64,000 nucleotides of DNA from Bacteroidales bacterium (GCA_017437125.1 JAFSBV010000032.1:21266-85265); one strand, 5' to 3'; positions 28,067 to 37,741 are shown, numbered from the stretch's first letter. Numbers and translations: made by a program. The notes: generated from the letters alone by a model not told the origin.

Positions 28067-29293
28067 TTACTCTACAGTGATTTCATATGACCATGGAGCC
28101 TTGAGTTCAGCCTTCACAGTCACCTTGTTTTCAGGAAGAGTACGTGTGAACACGAGTGTACTGTCATCAGTTGAAACAACCTCGAACTTTCCTCCCTTGT
28201 CGCCAGCAGCGAGAGCAGGATTGTCGTGACGGATGCTGATGAGCTCCTTGTAGAAGTCGAAATATTCATTCTTCTCCCATGCAGGAACATGATCCTTCTC
28301 GAAGAATTCGAATCTCTTGTTCCAGCCCATTTCCTGACCTGTATAGATGAGAGGCTGGCCGTTAGGAAGAGTGAATGTGAGCACAGCCATCACCTTTGCG
28401 GCATCACCCATTCTCTCGAACTCTGTACCTGCCCATGAATTCTCGTCATGATTTGATGTGAACATGAGACGGAAAGCGTCTGCAGGGTTGTTCTGTGCAT
28501 CCTTTGCGATGTACTCGAGAAGCTCAGGGATGTTCTTCTCACCACGAGCTATCGAATTGAGAAGGTGGTGGAGCTCCCATGCATATGATGCATCGAAATC
28601 CGAAAGGCTGTGAAGCTTTGGCTCCTCACCCTCAGCAAGCCAGTACATATGCGGATAGTCTGCACGAAGGCCTGCGATGGTCTCCTGCCAGAACTCAAGC
28701 GGAACCTCACATGCCATGTCGCAGCGGAAGCCGTCGATACCGCGCTCCATCCAGAAACGGAGGGCAGCCTGCATTCCCTTCCATACGTCCTTGTTCTCAT
28801 AATTGAGGTTTGCGGTGTCTGACCAGTCAGCTGTAAAGGTGGTATTGCCCTCTGCATCACGCTCATACCATTCAGGTGCCTGTCCGGTAACCCAGACTGC
28901 ATCAGGTGATGTATGGTTGGCAACCCAGTCGATAACCACGCGGAGGCCGAGTCTGTGTGCTTCTGCCACGAAATTGTCGAAATCCTCAAGGGTTCCGAAC
29001 TCAGGATTGATTGCGCAATAGTCCTTTACGGCATAGTAAGATCCGAGGGTTCCCTTGCGGCCCTCGACACCGATAGGATAGATCGGCATGAGCCATACGA
29101 TGTCCACGCCCATTTCAGCCAGACGCGGAAGCTGCTGTTGTGCAGCGGCGAATGTTCCTTCCGGAGTATATTGACGTACATTCATCTCATATACTACAGA
29201 ATTCTCGAGAGGCTGCTGCTCAGGAGTCTGAGGTGCCTGCGAGCATGACAAGGCCATGAGCACAGCGCAGATTGCAAATATTGTTTTTTTCAT
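28067..29293 (-). CDS. GH13 alpha-amylase lipoprotein
   Basis: About 408 residues starting at MKKTIFAICAVLMALSC (lipobox ALSC). The much longer in-frame extension upstream runs through the hairpin element and is rejected. A compact GH13 enzyme without obvious accessory domains: VIDWVANHTS, nucleophile in GIDGFRCDMACEVP, acid/base in YWLAEGEEPKLHSL, third carboxylate in FTSNHDENSWAGTEF, and a small C-terminal beta domain ending YEITVE. Expected to cut internal alpha-1,4 bonds of malto-oligosaccharides, probably at the periplasmic face of a membrane. Second gene of the operon. Confidence 0.9.
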   Translation of the reverse strand: MKKTIFAICAVLMALSCSQAPQTPEQQPLENSVVYEMNVRQYTPEGTFAAAQQQLPRLAEMGVDIVWLMPIYPIGVEGRKGTLGSYYAVKDYCAINPEFGTLEDFDNFVAEAHRLGLRVVIDWVANHTSPDAVWVTGQAPEWYERDAEGNTTFTADWSDTANLNYENKDVWKGMQAALRFWMERGIDGFRCDMACEVPLEFWQETIAGLRADYPHMYWLAEGEEPKLHSLSDFDASYAWELHHLLNSIARGEKNIPELLEYIAKDAQNNPADAFRLMFTSNHDENSWAGTEFERMGDAAKVMAVLTFTLPNGQPLIYTGQEMGWNKRFEFFEKDHVPAWEKNEYFDFYKELISIRHDNPALAAGDKGGKFEVVSTDDSTLVFTRTLPENKVTVKAELKAPWSYEITVE

Positions 29294-29320
29294 ATCTGTT
29301 GTTATTGATTTCTGTTTGCT

Positions 29321-29392
29321 GCAGATCCGGAGGCTCGCAGAGCGAAGCATATCCCTATGCTTCTGCTTCGCTCTGCGAGCCTCCGGATCTGC
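29321..29392. repeat. long perfect hairpin element B between pullulanase and GH13 genes
   Basis: Two 29-base perfectly complementary arms (29321-29349 and 29364-29392) around a 14-base loop. The loop also contains an alternative 7-bp pairing (GAAGCAT 29344-29350 with ATGCTTC 29357-29363). It begins 4 bases after the pullulanase stop and lies 27 bases before the next start. No T-run follows, so it is not a standard terminator. Its core resembles element A at the equivalent position of another junction. Confidence 0.92.
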
Positions 29393-29396
29393 CGGA

Positions 29397-31355
29397 TTAC
29401 ATTTCGGCAAGTATTGTAGCGGATGTTGCATTGGCAGAGATGATATTGCCGGAATAGGCTCCAAGTCCCTCTGCATCAGCCTGTCCGTCCTTTGCAAGGA
29501 CAGTGTAATTGCCCTGAGGGATCTCCACCTTCGCCTGTTTCTTCGATCCGTTGAGAAGGACTGTAAGAGACTTCGCAGAATCTATTCCCTCGAGTCCGCT
29601 GATACGGAAAGCCACTACACAAGGATCCTCAACCTCGATGAACTGAAGCTTCTCGCGGACAAGGTCTGCATCGCCGAGGCAGAAGCCGGGGTGAGCATGA
29701 CGTATTGCCGCAAGGGCGGCATAATAATCCACAAGGTCCTTGTATGTGGTCTTGTATGTCCAGTCGATGGCATTGATCGAATCCGGCTGATTGTAGCTGT
29801 TCTTCACTCCCTGCTTGTGACGATAAAGCTCCTCGCCATTGAAGATGAACGGAATGCCCTGTGATGTATAGACAGCTGTCTGGGCGAGCTTCACCATCTT
29901 GAGACGCTCTGCCTCAGTCGCCTTCGTAGCCTCCTCGAGACGGTCGCGGAGACAATGGTCGTCATGGCAGCTCACATAGCTGACGTGCTGGAGTGGATTG
30001 TTTGTCCAAGCCTCTACCGTAACCTGAGGATGCTCGATTCCTCCAGCTATTCCGAACTCCACATTGGCCTTGTTTCCTGCAACTCCGTCCATGAATCCGG
30101 CATTCTCGCATCCGAGAGGGCCACGGACAGCATCACGGATATTGTCGCTGAATGCTCCCACCTTGTCAAGCATATGCGTATTGGCCTTGAGAGCGATCTG
30201 CTCTGCAGGATATGCCGGTGAAGATGCAGCCCATCCCTCGCCATAGATCACGACGTCCGGATCAATCGCATGGAGACGCTCGCTGATGATGTTCATGGTC
30301 TCGATATCATGAATGGCCATGAGGTCGAAACGGAAGCCGTCGATATGATATTCCTTCATCCACCACTCAAGCGACTCGATCATGTATTTGCGGAACATCT
30401 CCTGCTCCGAAGCGGTCTCATTGCCGCAGCCTGAGCCATCGAAGAAAGATCCGTCCTCACGCATACGGTAGAAATATCCCGGCATTGTGCGCTCAAATCC
30501 AGTGTTTGCAGCATTGGTGGTATGGTTATAGACCACGTCGAGGATAACGCGGAAGCCAGCCTTGTGAAGGGCCTGGACCATCTGCTTGAATTCCTTGATA
30601 CGGGTTACAGGATTGTACGGATCGGTAGAGAAAGAGCCTTCTACAGCGTTGTAATTGAGAGGCTCGTATCCCCAGTTGTACTGATTGTCCTCAAGACGCG
30701 TCTCATCGATGGTCGCGAAATCTGTAGAGGGAAGAAGCTGGACATATGTCACTCCTATCTCCTTGAGATGATCGATACCTGTCGAAAGACCGTCAGGATT
30801 CTTCGTACCCTCTTCTGTAAGAGCAAGGTACTTTCCCTTGTTGTCTATGCCAGATGTCTGGTGGATAGAGAAATCCCTGTGCTGGAGTTCATAGACGATG
30901 ATATCGGAAGGTCTGATCTCAGGACTCTTGTCGTCTGCCCAGCCTTCAGGATCGGTCTCATCCCAGTCTATCACGGCTCCACGCATGCCGTTGACACCCA
31001 CGGCCTTTGCCGCTATGCCCTCGGTTTCTTCAAGCCACTGTCCGTTCTTCTGCACCTGGAATGTGTAGAACGCACCCTTGACATCCTCCTTCACGACAGC
31101 CTTCCAAAGTCCGTCCTTGGACTTCTTCATGTTCACCGTCTTGAAAGCAGCTTCATCGGAAGCCGAATGATAGATCCTCAGCTGCGCGGCCTCCGCATCC
31201 GGAGCCCACACCGAAAATTCTGTCTTGTCGCCCATATAGACGCACTCCTCAAGCGGAGCCTCAGGTACGACGAGTGCACCTCCCTCGGATGCACATGATG
31301 CCATTGCAGCAACAGCGATTGTACCCATCAGTAAACTTTTGAATGATATCTTCAT
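29397..31355 (-). CDS. pulA: type I pullulanase (GH13_14) lipoprotein
   Basis: Debranching enzyme that cuts alpha-1,6 bonds in pullulan, glycogen and starch. About 652 residues from MKISFKSLLMGTIAVAAMASC (Cys21). A CBM48-like N-terminal domain (about 45-125, with EFSVWAPDAEAAQLRIYH) precedes the barrel. The type I signature YNWGYEP, VVYNHT, nucleophile in HIDGFRFDLMAIHD, acid/base in IYGEGWAASSP and YVSCHDDHCLRDRL are present. An in-frame ATG at 31373 is possible, but the signal peptide fits the one at 31355. First gene of the starch operon. The 155-base spacer to murA shows only a near-match -7 box (TATATTCG). Confidence 0.93.
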   Translation of the reverse strand: MKISFKSLLMGTIAVAAMASCASEGGALVVPEAPLEECVYMGDKTEFSVWAPDAEAAQLRIYHSASDEAAFKTVNMKKSKDGLWKAVVKEDVKGAFYTFQVQKNGQWLEETEGIAAKAVGVNGMRGAVIDWDETDPEGWADDKSPEIRPSDIIVYELQHRDFSIHQTSGIDNKGKYLALTEEGTKNPDGLSTGIDHLKEIGVTYVQLLPSTDFATIDETRLEDNQYNWGYEPLNYNAVEGSFSTDPYNPVTRIKEFKQMVQALHKAGFRVILDVVYNHTTNAANTGFERTMPGYFYRMREDGSFFDGSGCGNETASEQEMFRKYMIESLEWWMKEYHIDGFRFDLMAIHDIETMNIISERLHAIDPDVVIYGEGWAASSPAYPAEQIALKANTHMLDKVGAFSDNIRDAVRGPLGCENAGFMDGVAGNKANVEFGIAGGIEHPQVTVEAWTNNPLQHVSYVSCHDDHCLRDRLEEATKATEAERLKMVKLAQTAVYTSQGIPFIFNGEELYRHKQGVKNSYNQPDSINAIDWTYKTTYKDLVDYYAALAAIRHAHPGFCLGDADLVREKLQFIEVEDPCVVAFRISGLEGIDSAKSLTVLLNGSKKQAKVEIPQGNYTVLAKDGQADAEGLGAYSGNIISANATSATILAEM

Positions 31356-31510
31356 ATTATTTCGTGTTTTCATTATCCATTGCGCACAATATGCACATCA
31401 TACGAATATACGAAGATTTCTCCTATATATAAAATATATAAGATGAACAGCTTAAAGTTTATGACGAATGGTCGTTATTTAGTGATGAAATGGAAGCAAA
31501 TCCGGCGATT

Positions 31511-32827
31511 TTACCCTTGTCTTGTAATCCTCGCCCCTAAAGCATTCAGACGCACATCGATCTCTTCATAGCCTCGGTCGATCTGTTCGATGTTGCTTAT
31601 CACGCTCGTACCCTTAGCTGACATGGCGGCGATCAACATGGCGATACCCGCCCTGATATCAGGAGAGGACATCTTTCCCGCACGGAGCTGATAACGGTTG
31701 TCATTGCCTATTACCACGGCCCTGTGAGGGTCGCAAAGGATGATCTGAGCACCCATGTCAATAAGCTTGTCAACGAAGAAGAGGCGGCTCTCGAACATCT
31801 TCTGGTGAATGAGGACGCTTCCCTTGCACTGGGTGGCCATTACGAGGATGACGCTGAGAAGGTCCGGCGAAAGACCAGGCCAAGGCGCGTCTGCGACATT
31901 CAGGATGGAACCGTCAAGGAATGAATCTATCACATAGCTTTCCTGCTCCGGAATGAAGATGTCGTCACCCCTGCGTTCAAGATTTACCCCGAGTTTGCGG
32001 AACACTTCCGGTATCATTCCGAGCTCATCCCAGGCCACATCCTTTATGGTTATCGAACTTCTGTTCATTGCCGCCAGAGCTATGAAAGATCCGATTTCGA
32101 TCATGTCAGGGAGTATCCTGTGCTCAGCTCCTCCAAGCGACTCCACTCCTGTGATTGTCAGGAGGTTGGAACCGATTCCATCTATCTTTGCACCCATCTT
32201 CACAAGCATACGGCACAGCTGCTGGACATAAGGTTCGCAGGCGGCATTATAGATCGTCGTAACGCCTTTTGCCAGGCAAGCAGCCATGACGATGTTCGCC
32301 GTTCCCGTAACCGAAGCCTCATCAAGCAGCATATACCTTCCTTCCAGACTCTTTCCTTCCGGAACATGCAGATAGAAGGCCTTCCTGTCATTGTCATATT
32401 CCTGTGAAGCTCCGAGATTCATGAAGCCGAGGATATGAGTATCCACCCTGCGGCGACCGATCTGATCTCCTCCCGGCTTAGGGAAATATGCATGGCCGAA
32501 GCGGGCAAGAAGCGGGCCTACCACCATCACGGAACCACGCAGTTTCGCACATTTGCCTACAAAATCAACACTTGATATATAGTCGGTATCGATTTCATCA
32601 GCCTGGAAGGTATATACACCTTTCTCATGTCTCGTCACCTTGACTCCCATGCTCTCAAGCAATAGAATAAGATTCCTGATATCAAGGATTTCAGGGACAT
32701 TCGAAATGGTAACCTTCTCTCCCGTAAGCAATATTGCGCTGATCACCTGCAGAGCCTCGTTTTTCGCTCCCTGCGGTCTGATAGTGCCACTCAGCCTGTG
32801 GCCGCCCTCTATGACGAATGAACTCAT
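31511..32827 (-). CDS. murA: UDP-N-acetylglucosamine 1-carboxyvinyltransferase, Asp-type active site
   Basis: First committed step of peptidoglycan synthesis: adds enolpyruvate from PEP to UDP-GlcNAc. The 438-residue product has QGAKNEAL, GPLLARFG and the repeated EPT-synthase fold. The active-site loop reads KPGGDQIGRRRVDTH: the catalytic cysteine of E. coli MurA (Cys115, PGGC) is Asp here. In mycobacteria and Chlamydia this change makes the enzyme insensitive to fosfomycin, so the same is inferred here. Last gene of a likely murB-lipoprotein-murA operon (15-base gap). Confidence 0.96.
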   Translation of the reverse strand: MSSFVIEGGHRLSGTIRPQGAKNEALQVISAILLTGEKVTISNVPEILDIRNLILLLESMGVKVTRHEKGVYTFQADEIDTDYISSVDFVGKCAKLRGSVMVVGPLLARFGHAYFPKPGGDQIGRRRVDTHILGFMNLGASQEYDNDRKAFYLHVPEGKSLEGRYMLLDEASVTGTANIVMAACLAKGVTTIYNAACEPYVQQLCRMLVKMGAKIDGIGSNLLTITGVESLGGAEHRILPDMIEIGSFIALAAMNRSSITIKDVAWDELGMIPEVFRKLGVNLERRGDDIFIPEQESYVIDSFLDGSILNVADAPWPGLSPDLLSVILVMATQCKGSVLIHQKMFESRLFFVDKLIDMGAQIILCDPHRAVVIGNDNRYQLRAGKMSSPDIRAGIAMLIAAMSAKGTSVISNIEQIDRGYEEIDVRLNALGARITRQG

Positions 32828-32842
32828 ATGATATATCCTGTA

Positions 32843-34096
32843 TTATTCAATGTTTGTGTAAGTGATCCGGAAGACGTATGATCCGGCATCTTCGGTGCGT
32901 ACAACGAGATTCCGCTCATATCCGCCCAATCCTGCCGACCTTTCGCGCGCAAGTGAGAAGACAAACTTCTTGCTATCTTTGAGTACTCCGGATGCCGGAT
33001 TGTAACTTACAGCGAAATCGGCCTCACGCGTCGTGCTGACTATGCTGAAAGTCACCATTTCTCCTGTATCGGAAGTCGCATTGACCTCTATCTTCTCTTT
33101 TTCAGCTCCCTCGATTATCTTTCCTTCTCCAAAATCTATATGCTTTCTGTCAAATGTGATATGCTTATGCGCCGGTTGCAGAGTGAAATCCATCACGAAT
33201 TCCTTCACGGCATAGTCCTCCGACTGTGTCTGGAAGGCATGGTATTCCGAATAGACTTCTGTTCTTACCATGCTTATATAAGGCAATGCATCAAAGCTGT
33301 ATTCTCCGTTCCCATCAGTATAGACGATGGTTTCCGTACAGTTGTTCCACACAGCCACACCTTCAAGAGGGTTACCTTCAGCATCTTTCACTGTTCCTTT
33401 CAGATTTGCATAAAGATCTCTGTCAGAAGTCTCCACGACCATCGGAACATCATATCTTTCCCAATAATAAGGAGTTGTGGAAAAAACATGCAGCACGCCT
33501 TCCATATTTTCCATAGATGCCCTCAATATCTTGATCTCTACATCCAGCGCAGACATGGGAGCAACGGTGCCGTACCATCCTCTGTCATCGAACTTCAGTC
33601 CCGGGGCAGACATCTCAAGGAAAACAAGATCGTATGAGGGAAGATCAGCCCTTATGCCGAAGCTTATCGGAGTCTCCGTCATATTCCTTATCGTCAAAGT
33701 CTGTTCGTTGACGCGCGGCTCGAAACGGATCTCATCCTGCTCCACCTTCATCACATGTATAGGCTCAAGCTCCACATCCAGCTCCGTATCACCAGAGATA
33801 GAAATAACATAAGCCCTTGGTTTATAATATTTCCCTTGAAAGACCACCTCATATTCGCCTTGAGGTATGCCTGCTATCGAATAGCTGCTTCCGACGGTTC
33901 CTTCAGGAATCACATCACCGCTATAGACCTGCTTGCCGACATTATTTGTGACAACTGCCTGCACGCCCGTCATCAAACGTTCAACATTCCCTTCCTGATC
34001 TGTGATAACACCGCTTATGGTGTGCTTCCCGACCTGAGTCTGCCAGGAATCACACGCACAGCATATCATCAATATGAAGAACAGCAGTTTTTTCAT
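32843..34096 (-). CDS. lipoprotein with carboxypeptidase-regulatory-like and Ig-like domains
   Basis: A 417-residue protein with a short lipoprotein signal (FFILMICCAC, probable lipidated Cys15). It has four beta-rich regions: a carboxypeptidase-regulatory-like domain (about 23-105, HTISGVITDQEG, YSIAGIPQGEYEVVF), an Ig/BACON-like domain (about 115-215, EIRFEPRVNEQTLTIRN), a second carboxypeptidase-regulatory-like domain (about 233-310, LKGTVKDAEGNPLEGVAVW, YTDGNGEYSFDALPY) and a C-terminal Ig-like domain. Such proteins are common on Bacteroidetes surfaces. No enzymatic motif is seen. Its position between murB and murA with gaps of 7 and 15 bases suggests co-expression, not necessarily shared function. 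Confidence 0.78.
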   Translation of the reverse strand: MKKLLFFILMICCACDSWQTQVGKHTISGVITDQEGNVERLMTGVQAVVTNNVGKQVYSGDVIPEGTVGSSYSIAGIPQGEYEVVFQGKYYKPRAYVISISGDTELDVELEPIHVMKVEQDEIRFEPRVNEQTLTIRNMTETPISFGIRADLPSYDLVFLEMSAPGLKFDDRGWYGTVAPMSALDVEIKILRASMENMEGVLHVFSTTPYYWERYDVPMVVETSDRDLYANLKGTVKDAEGNPLEGVAVWNNCTETIVYTDGNGEYSFDALPYISMVRTEVYSEYHAFQTQSEDYAVKEFVMDFTLQPAHKHITFDRKHIDFGEGKIIEGAEKEKIEVNATSDTGEMVTFSIVSTTREADFAVSYNPASGVLKDSKKFVFSLARERSAGLGGYERNLVVRTEDAGSYVFRITYTNIE

Positions 34097-34103
34097 CTAA
34101 CGA

Positions 34104-35150
34104 CTATATATGTTCGACTTCAGGATTCAGTTCGACATCGAACTTCGCCTTGACAGAAGCGATTATACGTTTTTCCAGACCTATGATCTCTTCAGGATAG
34201 GCCTCACCGGTATGATTAACTATCACCAGCGGCTGCTTGTCCCATACGGCCGCACCACCGCTGCGTTTTCCCTTCCATCCGCACTGCTCGATCATCCATG
34301 CGGCAGGAACTTTCACCATTCCGTCAGGAAGATCATAATGCGGAACCTTGTACTCTGGACCATGTTCTGCCTTTGCCGCAGACTCGATTCCGGCGAAATG
34401 CTCCTGACTTATCACCGGATTCTTGAAGAAACTTCCCGCACTTCCCTTGACCGACGGCTCCGGAAGCTTTTCCTTCCTGATTTTTATGATGGTCTTTCTG
34501 ATAAGTCCCGGGGTCAAAGATCCTTCACTTCGTTCAGGATGACATTCCACGGCCTCCTTAAGATGACCGTAGTCAAGCTTAGGCTGAGGTGTGCGTGAAA
34601 GAGCGAATACCACATGGGTGACGATATATCTGCCCTTGATATCAGGATTCTTGAAGATCGAATCACGGTAGCCGTATCCGCACTCCCCGACATCGAAGTT
34701 TACGAATTCCTCTTCCTGAGTATCATAACAATAGACTTTCCTGATGACATCCTTTACCTCAACTCCATAGGCTCCGATGTTCTGAACCGCTGAAGCGCCG
34801 ACTTCACCAGGAATATACGAAAGATTCTCCACTCCCCACAGTCCTTCCTTCGCTGCCCATGCACAGAAATCGTCAAAGACAACTCCCGCGCCGACCGACA
34901 CCAGCACCTCCTCACAGTCTTCAAGCACCTCTATGAAATCAATCTTCGAATGCAGGACCGTTCCCTTGAAATCGTCGGTAAACAGCAGATTGCTGCCGCC
35001 ACCGATATGAAGTACCGGACGGGCCAGCTCCTCGAATTCGATATCAACCAGATCCGCCACCGAATCATATTCCATGAAACAGCGGGCCTTCACCTTCATT
35101 CCGAAGGTGTTCATCTTCGTAAGATCCTTATAGTACTCCGTCCTTATCAT
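34104..35150 (-). CDS. murB: UDP-N-acetylenolpyruvoylglucosamine reductase with repeat-derived insert
   Basis: FAD enzyme that reduces the MurA product to UDP-MurNAc. The 348-residue type I MurB has the FAD site HIGGGSNLLF and IPGEVGASAVQNIGAYG, the active-site region GYGYRDSIFK, catalytic Ser in KGSAGSFFKNPV and a Glu near the C-terminus. After DYGHLKEAVE it carries CHPERSEGS, an in-frame peptide encoded by a dispersed palindromic repeat, in a loop between conserved blocks. All catalytic motifs survive, so it should be functional. Start at 35150; metG lies 123 bases upstream on the same strand. Confidence 0.95.
   Translation of the reverse strand: MIRTEYYKDLTKMNTFGMKVKARCFMEYDSVADLVDIEFEELARPVLHIGGGSNLLFTDDFKGTVLHSKIDFIEVLEDCEEVLVSVGAGVVFDDFCAWAAKEGLWGVENLSYIPGEVGASAVQNIGAYGVEVKDVIRKVYCYDTQEEEFVNFDVGECGYGYRDSIFKNPDIKGRYIVTHVVFALSRTPQPKLDYGHLKEAVECHPERSEGSLTPGLIRKTIIKIRKEKLPEPSVKGSAGSFFKNPVISQEHFAGIESAAKAEHGPEYKVPHYDLPDGMVKVPAAWMIEQCGWKGKRSGGAAVWDKQPLVIVNHTGEAYPEEIIGLEKRIIASVKAKFDVELNPEVEHI
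34516..34544. repeat. dispersed HPERSEGS repeat inside murB
   Basis: Short palindromic element, about 29 bases with a stem of the ATCCT/AGGAT type. Translated on the minus strand it gives CHPERSEGS within MurB. A second copy with compensatory stem changes is at 28037-28064. Confidence 0.85.
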
Positions 35151-35273
35151 TTTGCCGTAACGCGCAAACGCCTGTCTATCTTACAATTACACTTCCGGGG
35201 GTCGTATATCTCACCGGCCCTCGAAAGCCTATCTCATTACATATAAACTCCTTAGGCAATACAGTCAGTATTA

Positions 35274-37457
35274 TTATCCTATCTCAGCACCGTTGCAGAG
35301 AGTCTCCGCAGGAGTGACGAAACGCATCTTGCCGTCATTCTGACGAGCCATGAGGATCATTCCCTTCGACTCGATGCCACGGATCTTGCGCGGAGCAAGG
35401 TTGGCCAGGATGCATATCTGCTTTCCGACCATCTCCTCAGGAGAATATTGCTCGGCAATGCCTGAAACGATCACCCTCTTGTCGATGCCGGTATCGATGG
35501 TAAGCTTCAGAAGCTTGTCAGTCTTAGGAACACGCTCAGCCTCAAGCACTGTCGCTGTCCTGATATCCATCTTCTGGAAATCATCGAATGTGCATTCCTC
35601 CTTCTGCGGAGTCACGACAGCTGCCTCAGCCGCCTTTGCTGCAGCCTCACGCTCTGCGCGGATAGCCTCAAGACGAGCAATCTGTGCATCAACGACCTCA
35701 TCCTCGATCTTGGCAAAGAGAAGGGTTGCAGGATTGAGCTGATGGCCGGCAGGAAGAAGCGAAGCCTTGCCGAGGTCATCCCATGTCAATGAGATCGCCA
35801 CGTCGCTGTGTCCACCGCTGTGACATGAAGAAGTATGAAGGGCTGCGCCTTCGCCATCCTTGTATATGTTCTCGCTTACTGATCCCTCTTCACCTGCACG
35901 GTGGTCGGTTCCGGCTACGATTCCTACATTGAGGATACCACGGAGCTTCTCGGATGAGAACGGAAGGAATGGCTCGAATGCGATTGCAAGGGAAGCACAT
36001 ATCTGGAGAGATACATTCAGGATCGAAGCCGTTCTGTCCATATCGGTCTTGGCAACCTTCCAAGGCTCGGTATCAGTCAGATACTTGTTTCCAAGACGTG
36101 CGATGTTCATAGCCTCCTTGAGAGCCTCGCGGAACTTGTATCCGTCAAGGTATCTCTGCATCTCTTCCTTGAGAGGCTGAATCTGCGCAAGCGTCTCTGC
36201 ATCAACAGTCTCCGGCTTGAGGTCGGCAGGAACACGACCCTCGAAATACTTATGCGTAAGCACGACGGCACGGTTCACGAAGTTTCCGAGGATAGCCACG
36301 AGCTCGCTGTTGTTGCGTGCCTGGAAGTCCTTCCATGAGAAATCATTGTCCTTTGTCTCAGGTGCGTTGGCTGTAAGCACATAACGGAGCACATCCTCCT
36401 GTCCAGGGAACTGCTCGAGGTACTCGTGAAGCCATACGGCCCAGCCACGAGAGGTAGATATCTTGTCCCCCTCGAGATTCAGGAACTCGTTTGCAGGGAC
36501 ATTGTCAGGAAGGATATAGCTTCCGTCCGCCTTAAGCATCGAAGGGAATACGATGCAATGGAATACGATATTGTCCTTTCCGATGAAATGAACGAGCTTC
36601 GTATCCTCGCTCTTCCACCACTTCTCCCAGCTCTGAGGAAGAAGTTCCTGAGTATTTGAAATATAGCCGATAGGCGCATCGAACCACACATAAAGAACCT
36701 TGCCATCAGAACCTTCTACAGGAACAGGAACACCCCAGTTGAGGTCACGGCTGACGGCACGTGGCTGAAGACCTCCATCGATCCAGCTCTTGCACTGTCC
36801 GTAAACATTGCTTCTCCATTCCTTGTGGCCGTCGAGGATCCACTCGGAAAGCCACTTCTCATACTGGTCGAGAGGAAGATACCAATGTTTGGTCTCCTTC
36901 TTCACGAGCTCGCCTCCGCTGAGAGCCGATTTAGGATTGATGAGTTCATCCGGGCTGAGTGTGGCACCACACTTCTCGCACTGGTCACCATAAGCTCCTT
37001 CCGCACCGCAGCGAGGACATGTACCTGTGATATAACGGTCTGCGAGGAAGGTCTTTGCCTCCTCGTCATAATACTGCTCGCTCACCTTCTCGATGAACTT
37101 TCCTTCATCATAAAGCTTACGGAAATATTCTGCAGCATTCTTGTGATGTGTCTTGGAAGAAGTCCTTGAATAGATGTCGAAGTTGATTCCCAGACCTGTG
37201 AATGAGTTCTTTATGATCTTGTGATACCTGTCAACGATGTCCTGAGGAGTGCAGCCTTCCTTCTGAGCCTTGATGGTGATAGGCACACCATGCTCATCCG
37301 AACCGCAGACATAGAGGACATCCTCACCTCTCATCCTAAGATATCTCACATAGATATCCGCTGGCACATACACACCGGCAAGATGGCCGATATGGACCGG
37401 ACCGTTCGCATATGGAAGCGCACAGGTCACAAGCGTTCTGTTGAATTTCTTTTCCAT
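35274..37457 (-). CDS. metG: methionyl-tRNA synthetase with C-terminal tRNA-binding domain
   Basis: Charges tRNA-Met. About 727 residues from [19 protein letters not shown]; an upstream in-frame ATG at 37499 overlaps the promoter. Features in order: HIGH-type motif HIGHLAG, zinc knuckle CPRCG and CEKCG (about 145-165), KMSKS-type loop as KISTSRG, anticodon-binding helices, then a C-terminal EMAP/Trbp111-like tRNA-binding domain (from about 615, [18 protein letters not shown]). Unusual: about 45 extra residues ([17 protein letters not shown] through [14 protein letters not shown]) between the anticodon domain and the [17 protein letters not shown] segment. Confidence 0.95.
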   Translation of the reverse strand: MEKKFNRTLVTCALPYANGPVHIGHLAGVYVPADIYVRYLRMRGEDVLYVCGSDEHGVPITIKAQKEGCTPQDIVDRYHKIIKNSFTGLGINFDIYSRTSSKTHHKNAAEYFRKLYDEGKFIEKVSEQYYDEEAKTFLADRYITGTCPRCGAEGAYGDQCEKCGATLSPDELINPKSALSGGELVKKETKHWYLPLDQYEKWLSEWILDGHKEWRSNVYGQCKSWIDGGLQPRAVSRDLNWGVPVPVEGSDGKVLYVWFDAPIGYISNTQELLPQSWEKWWKSEDTKLVHFIGKDNIVFHCIVFPSMLKADGSYILPDNVPANEFLNLEGDKISTSRGWAVWLHEYLEQFPGQEDVLRYVLTANAPETKDNDFSWKDFQARNNSELVAILGNFVNRAVVLTHKYFEGRVPADLKPETVDAETLAQIQPLKEEMQRYLDGYKFREALKEAMNIARLGNKYLTDTEPWKVAKTDMDRTASILNVSLQICASLAIAFEPFLPFSSEKLRGILNVGIVAGTDHRAGEEGSVSENIYKDGEGAALHTSSCHSGGHSDVAISLTWDDLGKASLLPAGHQLNPATLLFAKIEDEVVDAQIARLEAIRAEREAAAKAAEAAVVTPQKEECTFDDFQKMDIRTATVLEAERVPKTDKLLKLTIDTGIDKRVIVSGIAEQYSPEEMVGKQICILANLAPRKIRGIESKGMILMARQNDGKMRFVTPAETLCNGAEIG

Positions 37458-37496
37458 TATATTATCAATTTCAATATTTCCATTACAGTCAACCTG

Positions 37497-37504
37497 CAAA
37501 TTTA
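37497..37504 (-). promoter_or_regulatory. -7 element of the metG promoter
   Basis: TAAATTTG on the minus strand, an exact match to TAnnTTTG, 39 bases before the metG ATG. The TTTG box is not evident. Confidence 0.5.
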
Positions 37505-37559
37505 CAAAAATTTACCGCAATACTCATCCCTATATGGCGTTTTTAGTCCCACCACCGTT

Positions 37560-37594
37560 AAAAATAAATTCGAGCCTGTTAAAAATTTATTTTT
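37560..37594. promoter_or_regulatory. AT-rich inverted repeat in the metG/fimbrial divergent spacer
   Basis: Perfect 11-bp arms (37560-37570 and 37584-37594) with a 13-base spacer. The 284-base spacer between the divergent genes also holds a GC-rich palindrome at 37697-37714 and AAAACGTTTT directly before the fimbrillin ATG. No clear TAnnTTTG box was found for the fimbrial operon. Role unknown; possibly operator or RNA structure. Confidence 0.35.
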
Positions 37595-37741
37595 CACATC
37601 ATAAAATTCGCATAAAAATGAGGGGGTCAGGGGTGATTTCGTCACATTTCTTTTGGCGGAAGGCTCAGACTCATGAACTTAGCAACACGTTATTTTCATG
37701 TCCGGCCGGGCATGAGCGGGAATTTTTAACAAAACGTTTTT

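Noticed and set aside
29321-29392. Intrinsic terminator at the large hairpin after pullulanase
   Set aside because: No T-run follows on the transcribed strand, and the downstream gene needs read-through; kept as an intercistronic element.
35151-35273. Riboswitch or T-box around metG and murB
   Set aside because: The spacers show no specifier-loop or SAM/T-box core motifs; only a 5-bp hairpin near 35257.
37500-37741. Invertible promoter for the fimbrial operon
   Set aside because: No long inverted repeat pair flanking a promoter is seen; only an 11-bp AT-rich repeat with a 13-base spacer.
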